The position numbers were made by a program, and so were the translations under genes. Below are positions 43,835 to 52,768 of a stretch of DNA of 64,000 nt, piece by piece. The notes under the pieces are model-generated. The model saw nothing but the letters and a program-made list of their open reading frames with translations, was not told the origin of the DNA and did not search any database. The stretch lies in assembly GCF_029910215.1 (NCBI RefSeq), contig NZ_CP110396.1, positions 2,356,001-2,420,000 on the forward strand, in the 5' to 3' direction. The stretch comes from Paraburkholderia sp. D15 (GTDB lineage Bacteria > Pseudomonadota > Gammaproteobacteria > Burkholderiales > Burkholderiaceae). Every line of letters starts with the position of its first letter. The first letter of the stretch is position 1.

Positions 43835-44177
43835 GGTCGCGTCGAGTTGGAGTGGCGAAGCACGAAGCGCGAGAAGAGGCACAACCCCGTGTCGTGCGCG
43901 CGCGTCGAGAGGTACAACACGTTGCGCGCGAAACTATTCCATCTTCAACCGATGAATTTATTCAAACGAGTCGATCGGGCGAATCTATCGGCGGGCGAGC
44001 TTTGACATCGAGAGTAAAAAATCTCCGGAATAAAGGCGATCGAGGCGGGTTTACGGTCAGGTCACGTCCATGAACATGAACGGGCGTCGCGACCTGTTAG
44101 CGGCATCACGTTATCGCGTGATTGCGTGTTTGCATGATTGCGTTCGCCGACCTTGAACTCTCTTTTTTCGAACCGCC
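43835..44177. other. Intergenic region between the cupredoxin and secreted hydrolase genes
   Basis: 343 bp between divergent genes, no ORF supported. A perfect TTGACA occurs at 44002-44007 on the plus strand without a well-spaced -10. A small palindrome ATCACG-TTATCG-CGTGAT lies at 44105-44122, and TGATTGCGT recurs just after it (44120-44128 and about 44135-44143). Confidence 0.4.
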
Positions 44178-45041
44178 ATGAAAACTCTTCGTCTCCCGAA
44201 TGTCGCCGCAGTTGCAACACTCACTGCGCTCACCGCACTCACCGCATTGAGCGCGGCGCTTTTTCCCGGCATCGCGTCGGCGCAAACCACGTCGCAAGTT
44301 GCGCCTGTGCGAGCCAATAACGTCGTGCTGGTGCATGGCGCATGGGCCGACGGTTCCAGCTGGAACGGCGTGGTGGAACGCCTGCAGGCAGCCGGCATGC
44401 ATGTGACGGCAGTGCAGAATCCGCTCACGTCGCTCGCGGATTCGGATGCCGCCACACGCCGCGCGCTGGCATTGCAGGATGGTCCCACGGTGCTCGTCGG
44501 TCATTCGTGGGGCGGCACGGTGGTCAGCGATGTGGGCGGCGACCCGAAGGTCTCGGCGCTGGTCTACGTCGCCGCGCGTGCGCCCGACGCCAACGAGGAT
44601 TTCGTCGCGCTGTCGGGCAAGTTTCCGACCATGCCGGTACGCGCGGGCGTCGAAAATCATGACGGGCTGACGACGATTTCCGAAACGGCCTACCTCCGCT
44701 ATTTCGCCAACGGCGTCACGCCGGATCAGGCGAAGGCGCTGTACGCGGAGCAATGGCCGACCGCTGCTTCGCTGTTCGGCGAGCGGACCACGTCGGCGGG
44801 CTGGCACGTGAAGCCGGTCTTCTACGCCGTGTCTCGTGACGATCAGACGATCTCGCCCGATCTCGAACGCTTTCTCGCCGCGCGCATGAAGGCGAAGACG
44901 ATCGAGCTGGATGCGGGGCATCTGTCGCTCGTGTCGCATCCGCAGGAAATCGCCAACCTCATTCTTCAAGCAGCGGGTCACGAAGCGGGCGCCGCGACGA
45001 CCACTGCGGCGACCACCGCGGCGACTTCCGTCAAGAACTGA
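44178..45041 (+). CDS. Secreted alpha/beta hydrolase (EstC-like)
   Basis: 287 aa with a signal peptide cleaved near ASAQT (about residue 36). Oxyanion motif VLVHGAWADGSSW, nucleophile Ser in VGHSWGG (about residue 110), Asp in SRDDQTISP and His in DAGHLSLVSHP. The family includes carboxylesterases and salicylate- or phenylacetate-ester hydrolases. The Ala/Thr-rich tail (ATTTAATTAATS) is low complexity. Periplasmic or extracellular. No functional neighbours. Confidence 0.86.
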   Translation: MKTLRLPNVAAVATLTALTALTALSAALFPGIASAQTTSQVAPVRANNVVLVHGAWADGSSWNGVVERLQAAGMHVTAVQNPLTSLADSDAATRRALALQDGPTVLVGHSWGGTVVSDVGGDPKVSALVYVAARAPDANEDFVALSGKFPTMPVRAGVENHDGLTTISETAYLRYFANGVTPDQAKALYAEQWPTAASLFGERTTSAGWHVKPVFYAVSRDDQTISPDLERFLAARMKAKTIELDAGHLSLVSHPQEIANLILQAAGHEAGAATTTAATTAATSVKN

Positions 45042-45109
45042 TGTAGGCCGGTCGCGTCCAGGCGGTGCGGTATGATTGGCGCCAAAAACCCAAGGACGCG
45101 TCCACGCCG

Positions 45110-46015
45110 ATGAAAGAAGAATCGCCGAAAGCCATTTTCTATGCCCTTGCCGCCAACCTCGGCATTGCCGTCTGCAAGTTCGCGGCAGCCGCGTTCACCG
45201 GTTCCGGCTCGATGTTCGCCGAGGCGATTCACTCCACCGCCGATTGCGGCAATCAACTGCTGTTGCTGTTCGGCCTGCGCGAAGCGCGCAAACCCGCGAG
45301 CCCGTTGCATCCCATGGGCAGCGGCCGCGAAATCAATTTCTATTCGTTGCTGGTGGCGTTGCTGCTGTTTTTCGTCGGCGGTGCGTTCTCGGTCTATGAA
45401 GGCGTACATCGTCTGTTCGCGCGCGAGCCGCTGCAATACGCGTATGTGGCGCTGACGGTGCTGGGCGTGTCGGTCGTGCTGGAGGCGCTGTCGCTGTGGG
45501 GCGCGGTCAAGGAAATTCGCAAGACGCATCCGGATAAAAGCATGTGGCGCTGGTTTCGCGAAACGCGCGAGTCGGATCTGCTGGTGGTCGCGGGCGAAGA
45601 CATTGCCGCGTTGGCGGGTCTCGCGATGGCCTTCGCCGCGGTGTTGCTGACCATGATTACCGGCAATCCGCTGTACGACGCGTTGGGTTCGATCGGCGTG
45701 GGGTTGCTGCTGATGGCGATCGCGTGGCTGGTGGCGCGCGAAGTGAAGTCGATGATCGTCGGCGAATCGGCGAGTCCGGAAGTACGCCGCGCGATCGAGG
45801 CGCATCTGCGCGCGCGCAGCGAGATTCGCAGCATCATCAATATGATCACGCTGCAATGGGGGCGTCACGTGGTGGTGGCCGTGCAGGCGGAAATGATCGA
45901 TTACGCGAGCGGCCGCGCGATGGTGGACGCGATCAACGTGATCGAGGCGGACCTGCAGGCGGCGTTCCCGCAAGTCCGCTGGGTGTTTTTCGAACCGGAC
46001 GTGCCGCGCGCTTGA
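45110..46015 (+). CDS. Cation diffusion facilitator transporter
   Basis: Start ATG 45110 (MKEESPKA, AAGGAC upstream) gives 301 aa; GTG 45065 is also in frame, but a -10-like TATGAT at 45071-45076 argues against it. Five to six membrane helices. The divalent-metal site is seen as HSTAD (HxxxD) in helix 2, with GEDIAALAG as the helix-5 counterpart. A cytoplasmic C-terminal domain follows. It exports Zn/Fe/Co/Mn-type ions by proton exchange; the metal cannot be told from sequence. Confidence 0.88.
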   Translation: MKEESPKAIFYALAANLGIAVCKFAAAAFTGSGSMFAEAIHSTADCGNQLLLLFGLREARKPASPLHPMGSGREINFYSLLVALLLFFVGGAFSVYEGVHRLFAREPLQYAYVALTVLGVSVVLEALSLWGAVKEIRKTHPDKSMWRWFRETRESDLLVVAGEDIAALAGLAMAFAAVLLTMITGNPLYDALGSIGVGLLLMAIAWLVAREVKSMIVGESASPEVRRAIEAHLRARSEIRSIINMITLQWGRHVVVAVQAEMIDYASGRAMVDAINVIEADLQAAFPQVRWVFFEPDVPRA

Positions 46016-46076
46016 GGTGGTCGTTATTGCTTCGACTACCTTGATCGCGCGTTATCGTGTTCGCTTTACCGCCCGT

Positions 46077-47057
46077 TCATTTGAATCCCGCCACCGCGTG
46101 CGGCACGTAAAGTTCTTCGAGTTGACGGATTTCGTCGTCGCTCAGATTCAACGAGAGTGCCGCGACCGCGTCGTCGAGGTGATGCAGTTTCGTTGCACCG
46201 ACGATCGGCGCGGTAATCGGCTTCTTCTGCAATACCCACGCTAGCGCGACCTGCGCACGCGGCACGCCGCGCCCGTCGGCAATCTTGCCGACCCGCTCGA
46301 CGATTTTCCGATCCGCGTCTTCGGTCTGCGCATACAGCGTGCGGCCGAATTCGTCGGTTTCGGAGCGGGCGCTTTCAGTGTTCCAGTCGCGGGTCAAACG
46401 TCCGCGCGCGAGCGGACTCCATGGAATCACACCGATTCCTTCGCTTTCGCACAGCGGCAGCATTTCGCGCTCTTCCTCGCGGTACAGCAGGTTCACGTAG
46501 TTCTGCATCGTCACGAAACGCGTCCAGCCATGGCGCTCGGCGACGTGCAATGCCTTGGCGAATTGCCATGCGTACATCGACGACGCGCCGATATAGCGAG
46601 CCTTGCCCGCCTTCACGACATCGTGCAGCGCCTCCATGGTTTCCTCGATCGGCGTGCGGTCGTCCCAGCGATGGATCTGATACAGGTCGACGTAGTCGGT
46701 ACCGAGCCGCCGCAGACTGTGATCGATCTCCGACATGATCGCCTTGCGCGACAGCCCCGCGCCGTTCGGACCCGGATGCATGCGGCTGTTGACCTTGGTG
46801 GCCAGCACGATCTCGTCGCGCTTCGCAAAATCCTTCAGCGCGCGGCCGACGATCTCCTCGCTGGTGCCGTCCGAATAGACGTTCGCGGTGTCGAAGAAAT
46901 TGATGCCGTGATCGAGCGCCTGCTTGATGAAGGGCCGCGCCGCTTCGTCGTTGAGCGACCAGGGATGCGTGCCGCGTGCGGGCACGCCGTAACTCATGCA
47001 ACCGAGACAAAGACGCGATACATCGAGGCCGGTGCGGCCGAGTTTCACATAGTCCAT
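46077..47057 (-). CDS. Aldo/keto reductase
   Basis: Start 47057 (MDYVKLGRTG, GGAG 8 nt upstream) gives 326 aa. Catalytic Asp-Tyr-Lys-His set: FFDTANVYSDG, LATKVNS and YQIHRWDD. NADPH-binding C-terminal segment SPLARGRL and GATKLHHLDDAV. Resembles the YajO/TAS-type reductases acting on aldehydes. A stand-alone gene, divergent from the nucleoside permease family gene. Confidence 0.92.
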   Translation of the reverse strand: MDYVKLGRTGLDVSRLCLGCMSYGVPARGTHPWSLNDEAARPFIKQALDHGINFFDTANVYSDGTSEEIVGRALKDFAKRDEIVLATKVNSRMHPGPNGAGLSRKAIMSEIDHSLRRLGTDYVDLYQIHRWDDRTPIEETMEALHDVVKAGKARYIGASSMYAWQFAKALHVAERHGWTRFVTMQNYVNLLYREEEREMLPLCESEGIGVIPWSPLARGRLTRDWNTESARSETDEFGRTLYAQTEDADRKIVERVGKIADGRGVPRAQVALAWVLQKKPITAPIVGATKLHHLDDAVAALSLNLSDDEIRQLEELYVPHAVAGFK

Positions 47058-47361
47058 CGTGGTGCTCCAGGTGGGAGTGAGGTGCACAAAGGCGGTGCGT
47101 GACGCGTGACAGGGCGTTCCGTGATGCGGCGGACCTTCGATTATAGAAACGCGGCGAAGAACGCGCAGTGAGGCGGGCTGAACCGAGGATCGAATAGGGA
47201 GGTTGAGCCGATCCGCATTGTTTTACGAATTACCGTGGCGTGGCGCGGTGGAATTGATGCGCTGCGTAGTGGCAAACGGTTTCGTCACACCTATACTTCT
47301 TTCGGCTTGAAAGCGGCACACTCTCTCAACCTGCATCACAAGCACAAAAAGGAAGATATCG
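47058..47361. other. Divergent intergenic region, aldo/keto reductase to NUP gene
   Basis: 304 bp with no gene. A -10-like TATACT (47292-47297) with a weak -35 GTGGCA (47269-47274, 17 bp apart) points to the NUP gene; its ribosome site AAAAAGGAAG lies 7-10 nt before the ATG. Nothing else recognised. Confidence 0.4.
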
Positions 47362-48435
47362 ATGCTGACTCGTACACTCGGTGCGCTTTGCGCGGTCACG
47401 CTGGCTGCTTGCGCGGCCTTTACGTCAGGCCCCGCCAGCGCGGACGACAATGCCGGTTTCTCGCAAGCGGACTACGGTTCGCACGGCCGCCCCGTCAAGG
47501 TGATGATCATTTCGATGTTCGGACCGGAAGGGCAGGTGTGGCTCGACCGCCTCGGACCGTGGCGCGATATTGCCGTCGACGGTCTATCGCCCGATTACCC
47601 GACAGTTCATTGCAACAAGCAGGATGTGTGCGTGATGACCACCGGCATGGGTCACGCGAATGCCACCGCGTCGATCATGGCGTTGACGTTCTCGCCGCGT
47701 TTCGATCTGCGGCATACGTACTTCATGGTGGCGGGCATCGCGGGTATCGATCCGCAGCAGGGCACGGTGGGTTCGGCCGCGTGGGCGAAGTACCTGGTGG
47801 ACTTCGGCATTCAGTGGGAACTCGACGGACGTGAAATTCCGCCGGGCTGGAATACCGGCTACCTCGGCATCAACACGACGGGGCCGACGGTCAAGCCGCC
47901 GCTGGACTATCGCACCGAAGTCTTCCAGTTGAATCCGCAGCTTGCCGATACCGCGTTCGCGCTGTCGCGCAACGTCGCGTTGTCGGATAACGCGCAGGCC
48001 CAGGCCGCGCGCGCCAAATATTCCTATGCCCCGGCCAACCGGCCGCCCGCGGTGATTCAATGCGACACGCTCGCCGGCGACACGTGGTGGTCGGGTACGC
48101 TGATTGGTCAACGCGCGCGCGACTGGACCAAAATCATGACGGACGGCAAGGGCGTCTACTGCACGACGCAGCAGGAGGACAACGCGACCTACGAAGCGCT
48201 GAAGCGCGCGGCGTCGGTGCATAAGGTCGATCTGAATCGCGTGGCGGTGGTGCGTGCGGGTTCCGACTTCGACCGTCCGTACGACGGGCAGACCAGTGCC
48301 GACAATCTGCTGAACTATGCGGCGCAAGGCGGCTTCACGATCGCGATCGAAAACCTGTTCCGCTCGGGTAATCCGCTGGTGCAGGATATTTCCACGCATT
48401 GGGGCGAATGGCGCGACGGCGTGCCGAAGCGTTAA
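47362..48435 (+). CDS. Purine nucleoside permease (NUP) family exported protein
   Basis: 357 aa with a signal sequence; LAAC at about residues 14-17 could be a lipobox, with ASADD (~28) as an alternative cleavage site. NUP-family segments: KVMIISMFGPEGQVW, MTTGMGHANATASIMAL, FMVAGIAGIDPQQGTVGS, CDTLAGDTWWSG and the C-terminal RAGSDFDRPYDGQTSADNL. The fold resembles nucleoside phosphorylases, so a periplasmic nucleoside-binding or -cleaving role is more likely than a membrane channel, since no membrane helices exist after the signal. Confidence 0.88.
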   Translation: MLTRTLGALCAVTLAACAAFTSGPASADDNAGFSQADYGSHGRPVKVMIISMFGPEGQVWLDRLGPWRDIAVDGLSPDYPTVHCNKQDVCVMTTGMGHANATASIMALTFSPRFDLRHTYFMVAGIAGIDPQQGTVGSAAWAKYLVDFGIQWELDGREIPPGWNTGYLGINTTGPTVKPPLDYRTEVFQLNPQLADTAFALSRNVALSDNAQAQAARAKYSYAPANRPPAVIQCDTLAGDTWWSGTLIGQRARDWTKIMTDGKGVYCTTQQEDNATYEALKRAASVHKVDLNRVAVVRAGSDFDRPYDGQTSADNLLNYAAQGGFTIAIENLFRSGNPLVQDISTHWGEWRDGVPKR

Positions 48436-48498
48436 TTCCGTCGTATTGCGACTACATTGCCGATCGACGGTTAATCAAGCTTCGATCGAAGCCGCATG

Positions 48499-48542
48499 AA
48501 AAACGAGCCTGCCGGCGGAGGATCGCTCCGCGGTCAGGCTCG
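48499..48542 (-). terminator. Intrinsic terminator of the 24-aa ORF
   Basis: On the minus strand CGAGCCTG (48542-48535) pairs with 48511-48504, enclosing a second stem (GCGGAG/CTCCGC), and is followed by TTTTT (48503-48499). On the plus strand no T-run follows, so it faces the small minus-strand ORF. Confidence 0.8.
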
Positions 48543-48561
48543 CACACTGCCAACGACACAC

Positions 48562-48636
48562 TTACCGTTGCGGCGCGCGATACGGCGTCCACACGGCGGC
48601 GTCGGAATCCCAATGGTCGAGTTCTGAAGGTGTCAT
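48562..48636 (-). CDS. Small protein, 24 residues
   Basis: A short ORF on the minus strand, read as MTPSELDHWD then SDAAVWTPYRAPQR. Support comes from signals on both sides: a strong AAGGAG ribosome site 6 nt before the ATG (48644-48649) and a perfect-looking intrinsic terminator beginning 20 bp after the TAA. Two Trp residues and an Arg-ending tail, no signal peptide. It lies 111 bp downstream of a DUF4148 gene on the same strand and may be its second cistron or have its own promoter. The function is unknown. Confidence 0.55.
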   Translation of the reverse strand: MTPSELDHWDSDAAVWTPYRAPQR

Positions 48637-48747
48637 GATGTGCTCCTTTTTGAAGAGTGCATGTTTGGCGCCGCGTCGATCATTTCTTCTGGAAACCGAA
48701 TCATCGCGACGGCTTTGACTTCTTTGCGTCCAGTCTGGCGTGTCGCC

Positions 48748-49068
48748 TTATTGCCCTTCGGCCACGCGCGTCACGTCGCCGTTATGGCCTTCCTGCAACG
48801 CGATACGCGCGGCTTGGGTCTGACCGATCAGGCCTTTGTTCGGATACGTGGTGCGATTCAGCGAAGGCAACGAACCGTCGCGATACGCGGCGACCAGTTC
48901 AGCCTGCACTTCGGCGCGCGTCTTGCCCGTGGTGGGCGTCGTGGCCGTAGCCTGGGCTTGGTATGTGCCCGCGTGGCCGATGCCGCCACCGCCTTGCGCG
49001 AACGCCGGGGCGCCGAGAGCGCCGGCAAGCAGCGAAAGAGCCAGACCTGCTAACAGATTGCGTTTCAT
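48748..49068 (-). CDS. DUF4148 small exported protein, second copy
   Basis: 106 aa, signal peptide cleaved near AFAQG (about residue 25). DUF4148 core TRAEVQAELVAAYRDGSLPSLN, then a Gly/Thr-rich mature N-terminus. The same length as the protein at 19678-19998 but clearly diverged. Ribosome site CAGGAG. A possible promoter on the minus strand is TTTATC (49144-49149), 17 bp, TACATT (49121-49126). Function unknown. Confidence 0.88.
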   Translation of the reverse strand: MKRNLLAGLALSLLAGALGAPAFAQGGGGIGHAGTYQAQATATTPTTGKTRAEVQAELVAAYRDGSLPSLNRTTYPNKGLIGQTQAARIALQEGHNGDVTRVAEGQ

Positions 49069-49240
49069 GATTCACTCCTGTCGATTCGTTGGCAGCGCAC
49101 CGGGCGCCGCGACAGGGTGAAATGTAGACGTCGGGAGAGTGCGGATAAATCGCGCTTTCACGAAATGAATTGTCGCGATTCCGGAACAATCGTCGTGAAG
49201 CCCGTGTGAACAGCAGGAGAGGAGGGAGATCAAGAAGAGA

Positions 49241-49266
49241 CAACCGCGGCATTAGCGCCGCGGTTG
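49241..49266 (-). terminator. Hairpin downstream of ceoR
   Basis: A perfect 10-bp stem CAACCGCGGC / GCCGCGGTTG with a 6-nt loop, 100 bp after the ceoR stop. On the minus strand it is followed by a T/C-rich stretch (TCTCTTCTT), not a pure T-run. Confidence 0.6.
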
Positions 49267-49366
49267 GAATTCACTGTTTCAAAACCTGTACTTCAACAGA
49301 ACTTCGACAAATAACCCCTAAATTAAGCGGGTTTTCTCGCGTCGGCGGTTGTCGTCGTTTCCGAGC

Positions 49367-50371
49367 TCATGCAACCCATTCGGTGATGACGGGCGTGTCG
49401 AGTTCAGGTGCGGACTCGCGTTCTTCGAACGTGCGCTTCGTGCACGTTGCGTCGAGACGGCCGCGTCCGCTGAGCAACGGACAACGGTCGAACACCTCCG
49501 CGATCCAGTCTACGAAAACGCGGACTTTAGGCGACAGATGACGACTGTGCGGATAGACTGCGGAAATCGGCATCGGCAGTGGTTTAAGTTCCGGCAACAC
49601 CTCCACCAACTGTCCCGAGCGCAGATGCGGCAACACCATGAAGAGCGCTGGCTGAATCAGACCGAAGCCTTCGAGTCCGCAAGTCACGTACGCGTCGGCG
49701 TCGTTCACCGAAACAATGCTCTTCATTTTCACTTCGACTTCTTTGCCATCCACCATGAAGGCCCAATCGAGCGTGCGACCCGTGCGGCTCGAAAAGTAAT
49801 TGACCGCTTTGTGATTGTCCAGGTCTTCGAGCGAAGACGGCATGCCAAACCGCTCGATGTATTCCGGCGCCGCGCAGGTGACCCCTTCGAACAGGCCGAT
49901 TCGTCGCGCCACCAGCGAGGAATCCTGTAGCGCGCCTACCCGCACCACGCAATCCACGCCTTCCTGCAGCAGGTCGACCGGACGATCCGTCAGACCCAGT
50001 TGCAGGTCGATATCCGGATAGCGCGTGTGGAATTCACACAGCGAAGGAATCACCAGCAGACGCCCGATCGAGCCGGGCATGTCGATGCGCAGTTTGCCGT
50101 GCGGCTTTTTATTGCCGCTCTGGAAACTCGCCTCGGTTTCCTCGACATCCGCGAGGATGCGCACGCAACGTTCGTAATACGCCGCGCCGTCCGGCGTGAG
50201 CGACAGACGCCGCGTGGTCCGGTGCATCAAGCGCGTGCCGAGGAACGCCTCGAGATTCTGGATGATGGTAGTGACCGATGCGCGCGGCAGGTCGAGCGTT
50301 TCCGCTGCGCGGGTAAAGCTGTTGGTGTCGACGACACGCGTGAACACTTGCATGGCCTGAAGCCGGTCCAT
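49367..50371 (-). CDS. ceoR: LysR-family regulator of the RND efflux operon (CeoR/BpeT-like)
   Basis: Start 50371 (MDRLQAMQVF, GGAGG 7 nt upstream) gives 334 aa; the longer frame to 50476 lacks a site. N-terminal LysR HTH (FTRVVDTNSFTRAAETLDLP, RASVTTIIQNLEAFLG) and a CrgA-like effector domain. Divergent from llpE-ceoA-ceoB-opcM with a 151-bp gap, the arrangement known for CeoR and BpeT, which activate the pump in response to salicylate-like or drug signals. The C-terminus extends ~30 residues past the usual fold end. Confidence 0.9.
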   Translation of the reverse strand: MDRLQAMQVFTRVVDTNSFTRAAETLDLPRASVTTIIQNLEAFLGTRLMHRTTRRLSLTPDGAAYYERCVRILADVEETEASFQSGNKKPHGKLRIDMPGSIGRLLVIPSLCEFHTRYPDIDLQLGLTDRPVDLLQEGVDCVVRVGALQDSSLVARRIGLFEGVTCAAPEYIERFGMPSSLEDLDNHKAVNYFSSRTGRTLDWAFMVDGKEVEVKMKSIVSVNDADAYVTCGLEGFGLIQPALFMVLPHLRSGQLVEVLPELKPLPMPISAVYPHSRHLSPKVRVFVDWIAEVFDRCPLLSGRGRLDATCTKRTFEERESAPELDTPVITEWVA

Positions 50372-50522
50372 TGCAAACCTCCGGAAGGGGCGGGCGCACT
50401 GAGCGGAAACCGAATCCGCAGACAATCGCAGTGGATTGTTCAAGGGCGCCGAATTGTGTTGCCGGATTATAGGCATTTATTTACGAGTCTGCCGAACCCA
50501 CAATTCGCACCATTGAAGTTCT

Positions 50523-51398
50523 ATGCGCATTGCGCGGCTCGACATGGATGCATTTAAACCGCCGTACTCCTTCGTGCCCACCGGTAGCGGTGTGGCAGAG
50601 GCCGACAGCACGGCACTCGAGGTCACTGACGTACAGATCGAAGGGTACGCCCAGGACATTACGTTGCGTTTGTACCGGCAAGGCCGGAAAACCGCACTGC
50701 CGGTACTGCTTTATTTCCACGGCGGCGGCTTCACGAAGGGCTCGATCGAATGCGCGGACTACGCCGCGCGCTATTTCGCCGAACACTTACCTGCGCTGGT
50801 GGTGTCGGTCGGTTACTCGCTGGCGCCGCAGTTTCCTTTTCCGGCGGCGCCGGAGGACGCGCATCGCGCGGCGCTGTGGGTGCAGACACGGGCCCGCGCA
50901 TTCGGCGGCAACAGCAGGAAGGTCGGCGTGGCCGGCCACGATGCGGGCGGCCAATTGGCCAACTGCCTCGCGTTTATCGCACGCGATCGCGGCGACGTGC
51001 AGATTGCCGCGCAAGCGTTGTTCGGGCCGATGCTCGATCCGAGCCTCACGCGGCTCGGCGATGAAAAGCGGCTCGGCTCGGATATCACGGCAAAAGAATG
51101 CGCGGCGTGCTACCGCGCGTATCTGCCGCAAGCGTCGCAACGCATGCATCCGTATGCCGCGCCGCTCGAATCGTCGCGGCTCGCGGGCCTGCCGGCCACG
51201 CTGATCGCGACGGCGCAAAACGACGTGCTGCACGTGGAGGCGGAGAAATACGCCAGCAGCCTGATCGACGCGGGTGTGCTGACCCAGGTGGTCCGCTATC
51301 CGAGCGTGTCGCATGCGGCACTGGCCGATCATCCGCCCGCGTTGCAGGAGGCGGTGCGATTTTTTCAGTGGCGCTTCGACGCACGCGCTCACCGATGA
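50523..51398 (+). CDS. llpE: LlpE-type lipase-like protein, nucleophile Ser replaced by Asp
   Basis: A 291-aa HSL-family alpha/beta hydrolase. Oxyanion HGGGF is intact, acid Asp in TAQNDVLH and His in SVSHAAL are present, but the nucleophile elbow reads GHDAGG instead of G-x-S-A-G. Codon GAT is unambiguous. Either it is non-catalytic, for example a binding protein, or it uses another mechanism. Known ceo/bpeEF operons begin with llpE, so the position identifies it. Its stop overlaps an ATG (ATGA) of an alternative ceoA start. Confidence 0.88.
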   Translation: MRIARLDMDAFKPPYSFVPTGSGVAEADSTALEVTDVQIEGYAQDITLRLYRQGRKTALPVLLYFHGGGFTKGSIECADYAARYFAEHLPALVVSVGYSLAPQFPFPAAPEDAHRAALWVQTRARAFGGNSRKVGVAGHDAGGQLANCLAFIARDRGDVQIAAQALFGPMLDPSLTRLGDEKRLGSDITAKECAACYRAYLPQASQRMHPYAAPLESSRLAGLPATLIATAQNDVLHVEAEKYASSLIDAGVLTQVVRYPSVSHAALADHPPALQEAVRFFQWRFDARAHR

Positions 51399-51442
51399 AC
51401 AGAAATAACCAGACAGTCAATCAACGATACCGGGAGCTACTT

Positions 51443-52711
51443 ATGACCATCCTTCCTCTTTCCCGTCGCCGTGTGGCGATCGCAGCGCTTGCCGTTCTCG
51501 TCGTGGCCGGGCTGGGCACGTTCGGCGCGATCCGCGTCGATGCGAGCTCGCCGGCCGCACCGACCATCGTGCCGGAAGTCGACGTCGCCACCGTGGTGCA
51601 GAAGACGATCACCGACTGGCAGAGCTATTCGGGCCGTCTCGAAGCCGTCGAAAAAGTCGATGTGCGTTCGCAGGTGCCGGGCACCATCGTGTCCGTCAAT
51701 TTCAAGGACGGCGCGCTCGTGAAGAAAGGCGACACGCTGTTCGTGATCGATCCGCGTCCGTACGCAGCGGAAGTGGATCGCGCCGAAGCGCAACTCGCGG
51801 CCGCGCAGGCGCGCACGGGTTACACGCAAAGCGATTGGGAGCGTGCGCAACGCCTGATCGTCGACAACGCGATCGCCAAGCGCGACTACGACGACCGCCA
51901 GAACGCCGCGCGCGAAGCGAGCGCCAACCTGAAGGCCGCGCAGGCCGCGCTCGAAACCGCACGCATCAACCTCGGCTATACGAAGATCGTCGCGCCGGTA
52001 TCGGGTCGCGTGTCGCGCGCGGAAATCACGGTGGGCAACGTGGTGGCCGCGGGCGCGAGCGCGACGCCGCTGACCACGCTGGTGTCGGTGTCGCCGATCT
52101 ACGCATCGTTCGACGCGGACGAACAAACGTACCTGCAGTACCTGAGCCGCGCGAAAGACGGCAGCAAGGTGCCGGTGGAACTCGGCCTCGCCGACGAAAC
52201 CGGCTATTCGCGCAGCGGCACGATCGAGTCGGTGGACAACCGTCTGGATACGTCGTCCGGCACGATCCGTGTGCGCGCGCGCTTCGATAACCAGGACGGG
52301 TCGCTGATTCCCGGCTTGTACGCACGCGTGAAGGTCGGCGGTAGCGCGCCGCATCCGGCGCTGCTGATCGACGACGCCGCCGTCGGCACCGACCAGGACA
52401 AGAAGTTCGTGCTGGTGGTCGATCAGAACAACAAGGTCGCGTATCGCGAGATTTCGGTGGGCAGCATGCAGGGCAATCTGCGCGTGGTGAAGGGCGGCTT
52501 GCAGGCGACCGACCGTATCGTCGTGAATGGCGTGCAGCGTGTGCGTCCGGGCGATCAGATCCGCGCCCACATGGTGCCGATGGATGCCGATGTGGATCCG
52601 AACAGCGCGCCGCTTGCGCAATCGCCCGCGCAAGCGACGAAGCCAGCACAGACGCAGTCGCAGACGCAGGCACAAGCGCAGCCGCGCACCAAGTCGGACA
52701 AGAATTCGTGA
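51443..52711 (+). CDS. ceoA: RND efflux periplasmic adaptor (CeoA/BpeE-like)
   Basis: Start ATG 51443 (MTILPLSRRR, GGGAG 6 nt upstream) gives 422 aa; ATG 51395, coupled to the llpE stop, is in frame but has no ribosome site. N-terminal anchor or signal (VAIAALAVLVVAGLG), biotinyl-lipoyl halves (VDVRSQVPGTIVSVNFKDG and NLGYTKIVAPVSGRVSRAEI), coiled-coil hairpin and membrane-proximal domain. The last ~40 residues are a Gln/Thr/Ala repeat (TQSQTQAQAQ). Bridges CeoB and OpcM. Confidence 0.93.
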   Translation: MTILPLSRRRVAIAALAVLVVAGLGTFGAIRVDASSPAAPTIVPEVDVATVVQKTITDWQSYSGRLEAVEKVDVRSQVPGTIVSVNFKDGALVKKGDTLFVIDPRPYAAEVDRAEAQLAAAQARTGYTQSDWERAQRLIVDNAIAKRDYDDRQNAAREASANLKAAQAALETARINLGYTKIVAPVSGRVSRAEITVGNVVAAGASATPLTTLVSVSPIYASFDADEQTYLQYLSRAKDGSKVPVELGLADETGYSRSGTIESVDNRLDTSSGTIRVRARFDNQDGSLIPGLYARVKVGGSAPHPALLIDDAAVGTDQDKKFVLVVDQNNKVAYREISVGSMQGNLRVVKGGLQATDRIVVNGVQRVRPGDQIRAHMVPMDADVDPNSAPLAQSPAQATKPAQTQSQTQAQAQPRTKSDKNS

Positions 52712-52768
52712 GTTGAGTGCGCCGCGAGCCGAACCCGGCGGCGCATCCTCCAACGTTAAGAGCTTTCC

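Noticed and set aside
44002..44033. Perfect TTGACA as a promoter of the secreted hydrolase
   Set aside because: No acceptable -10 hexamer at 16-18 bp; noted only in the intergenic description.
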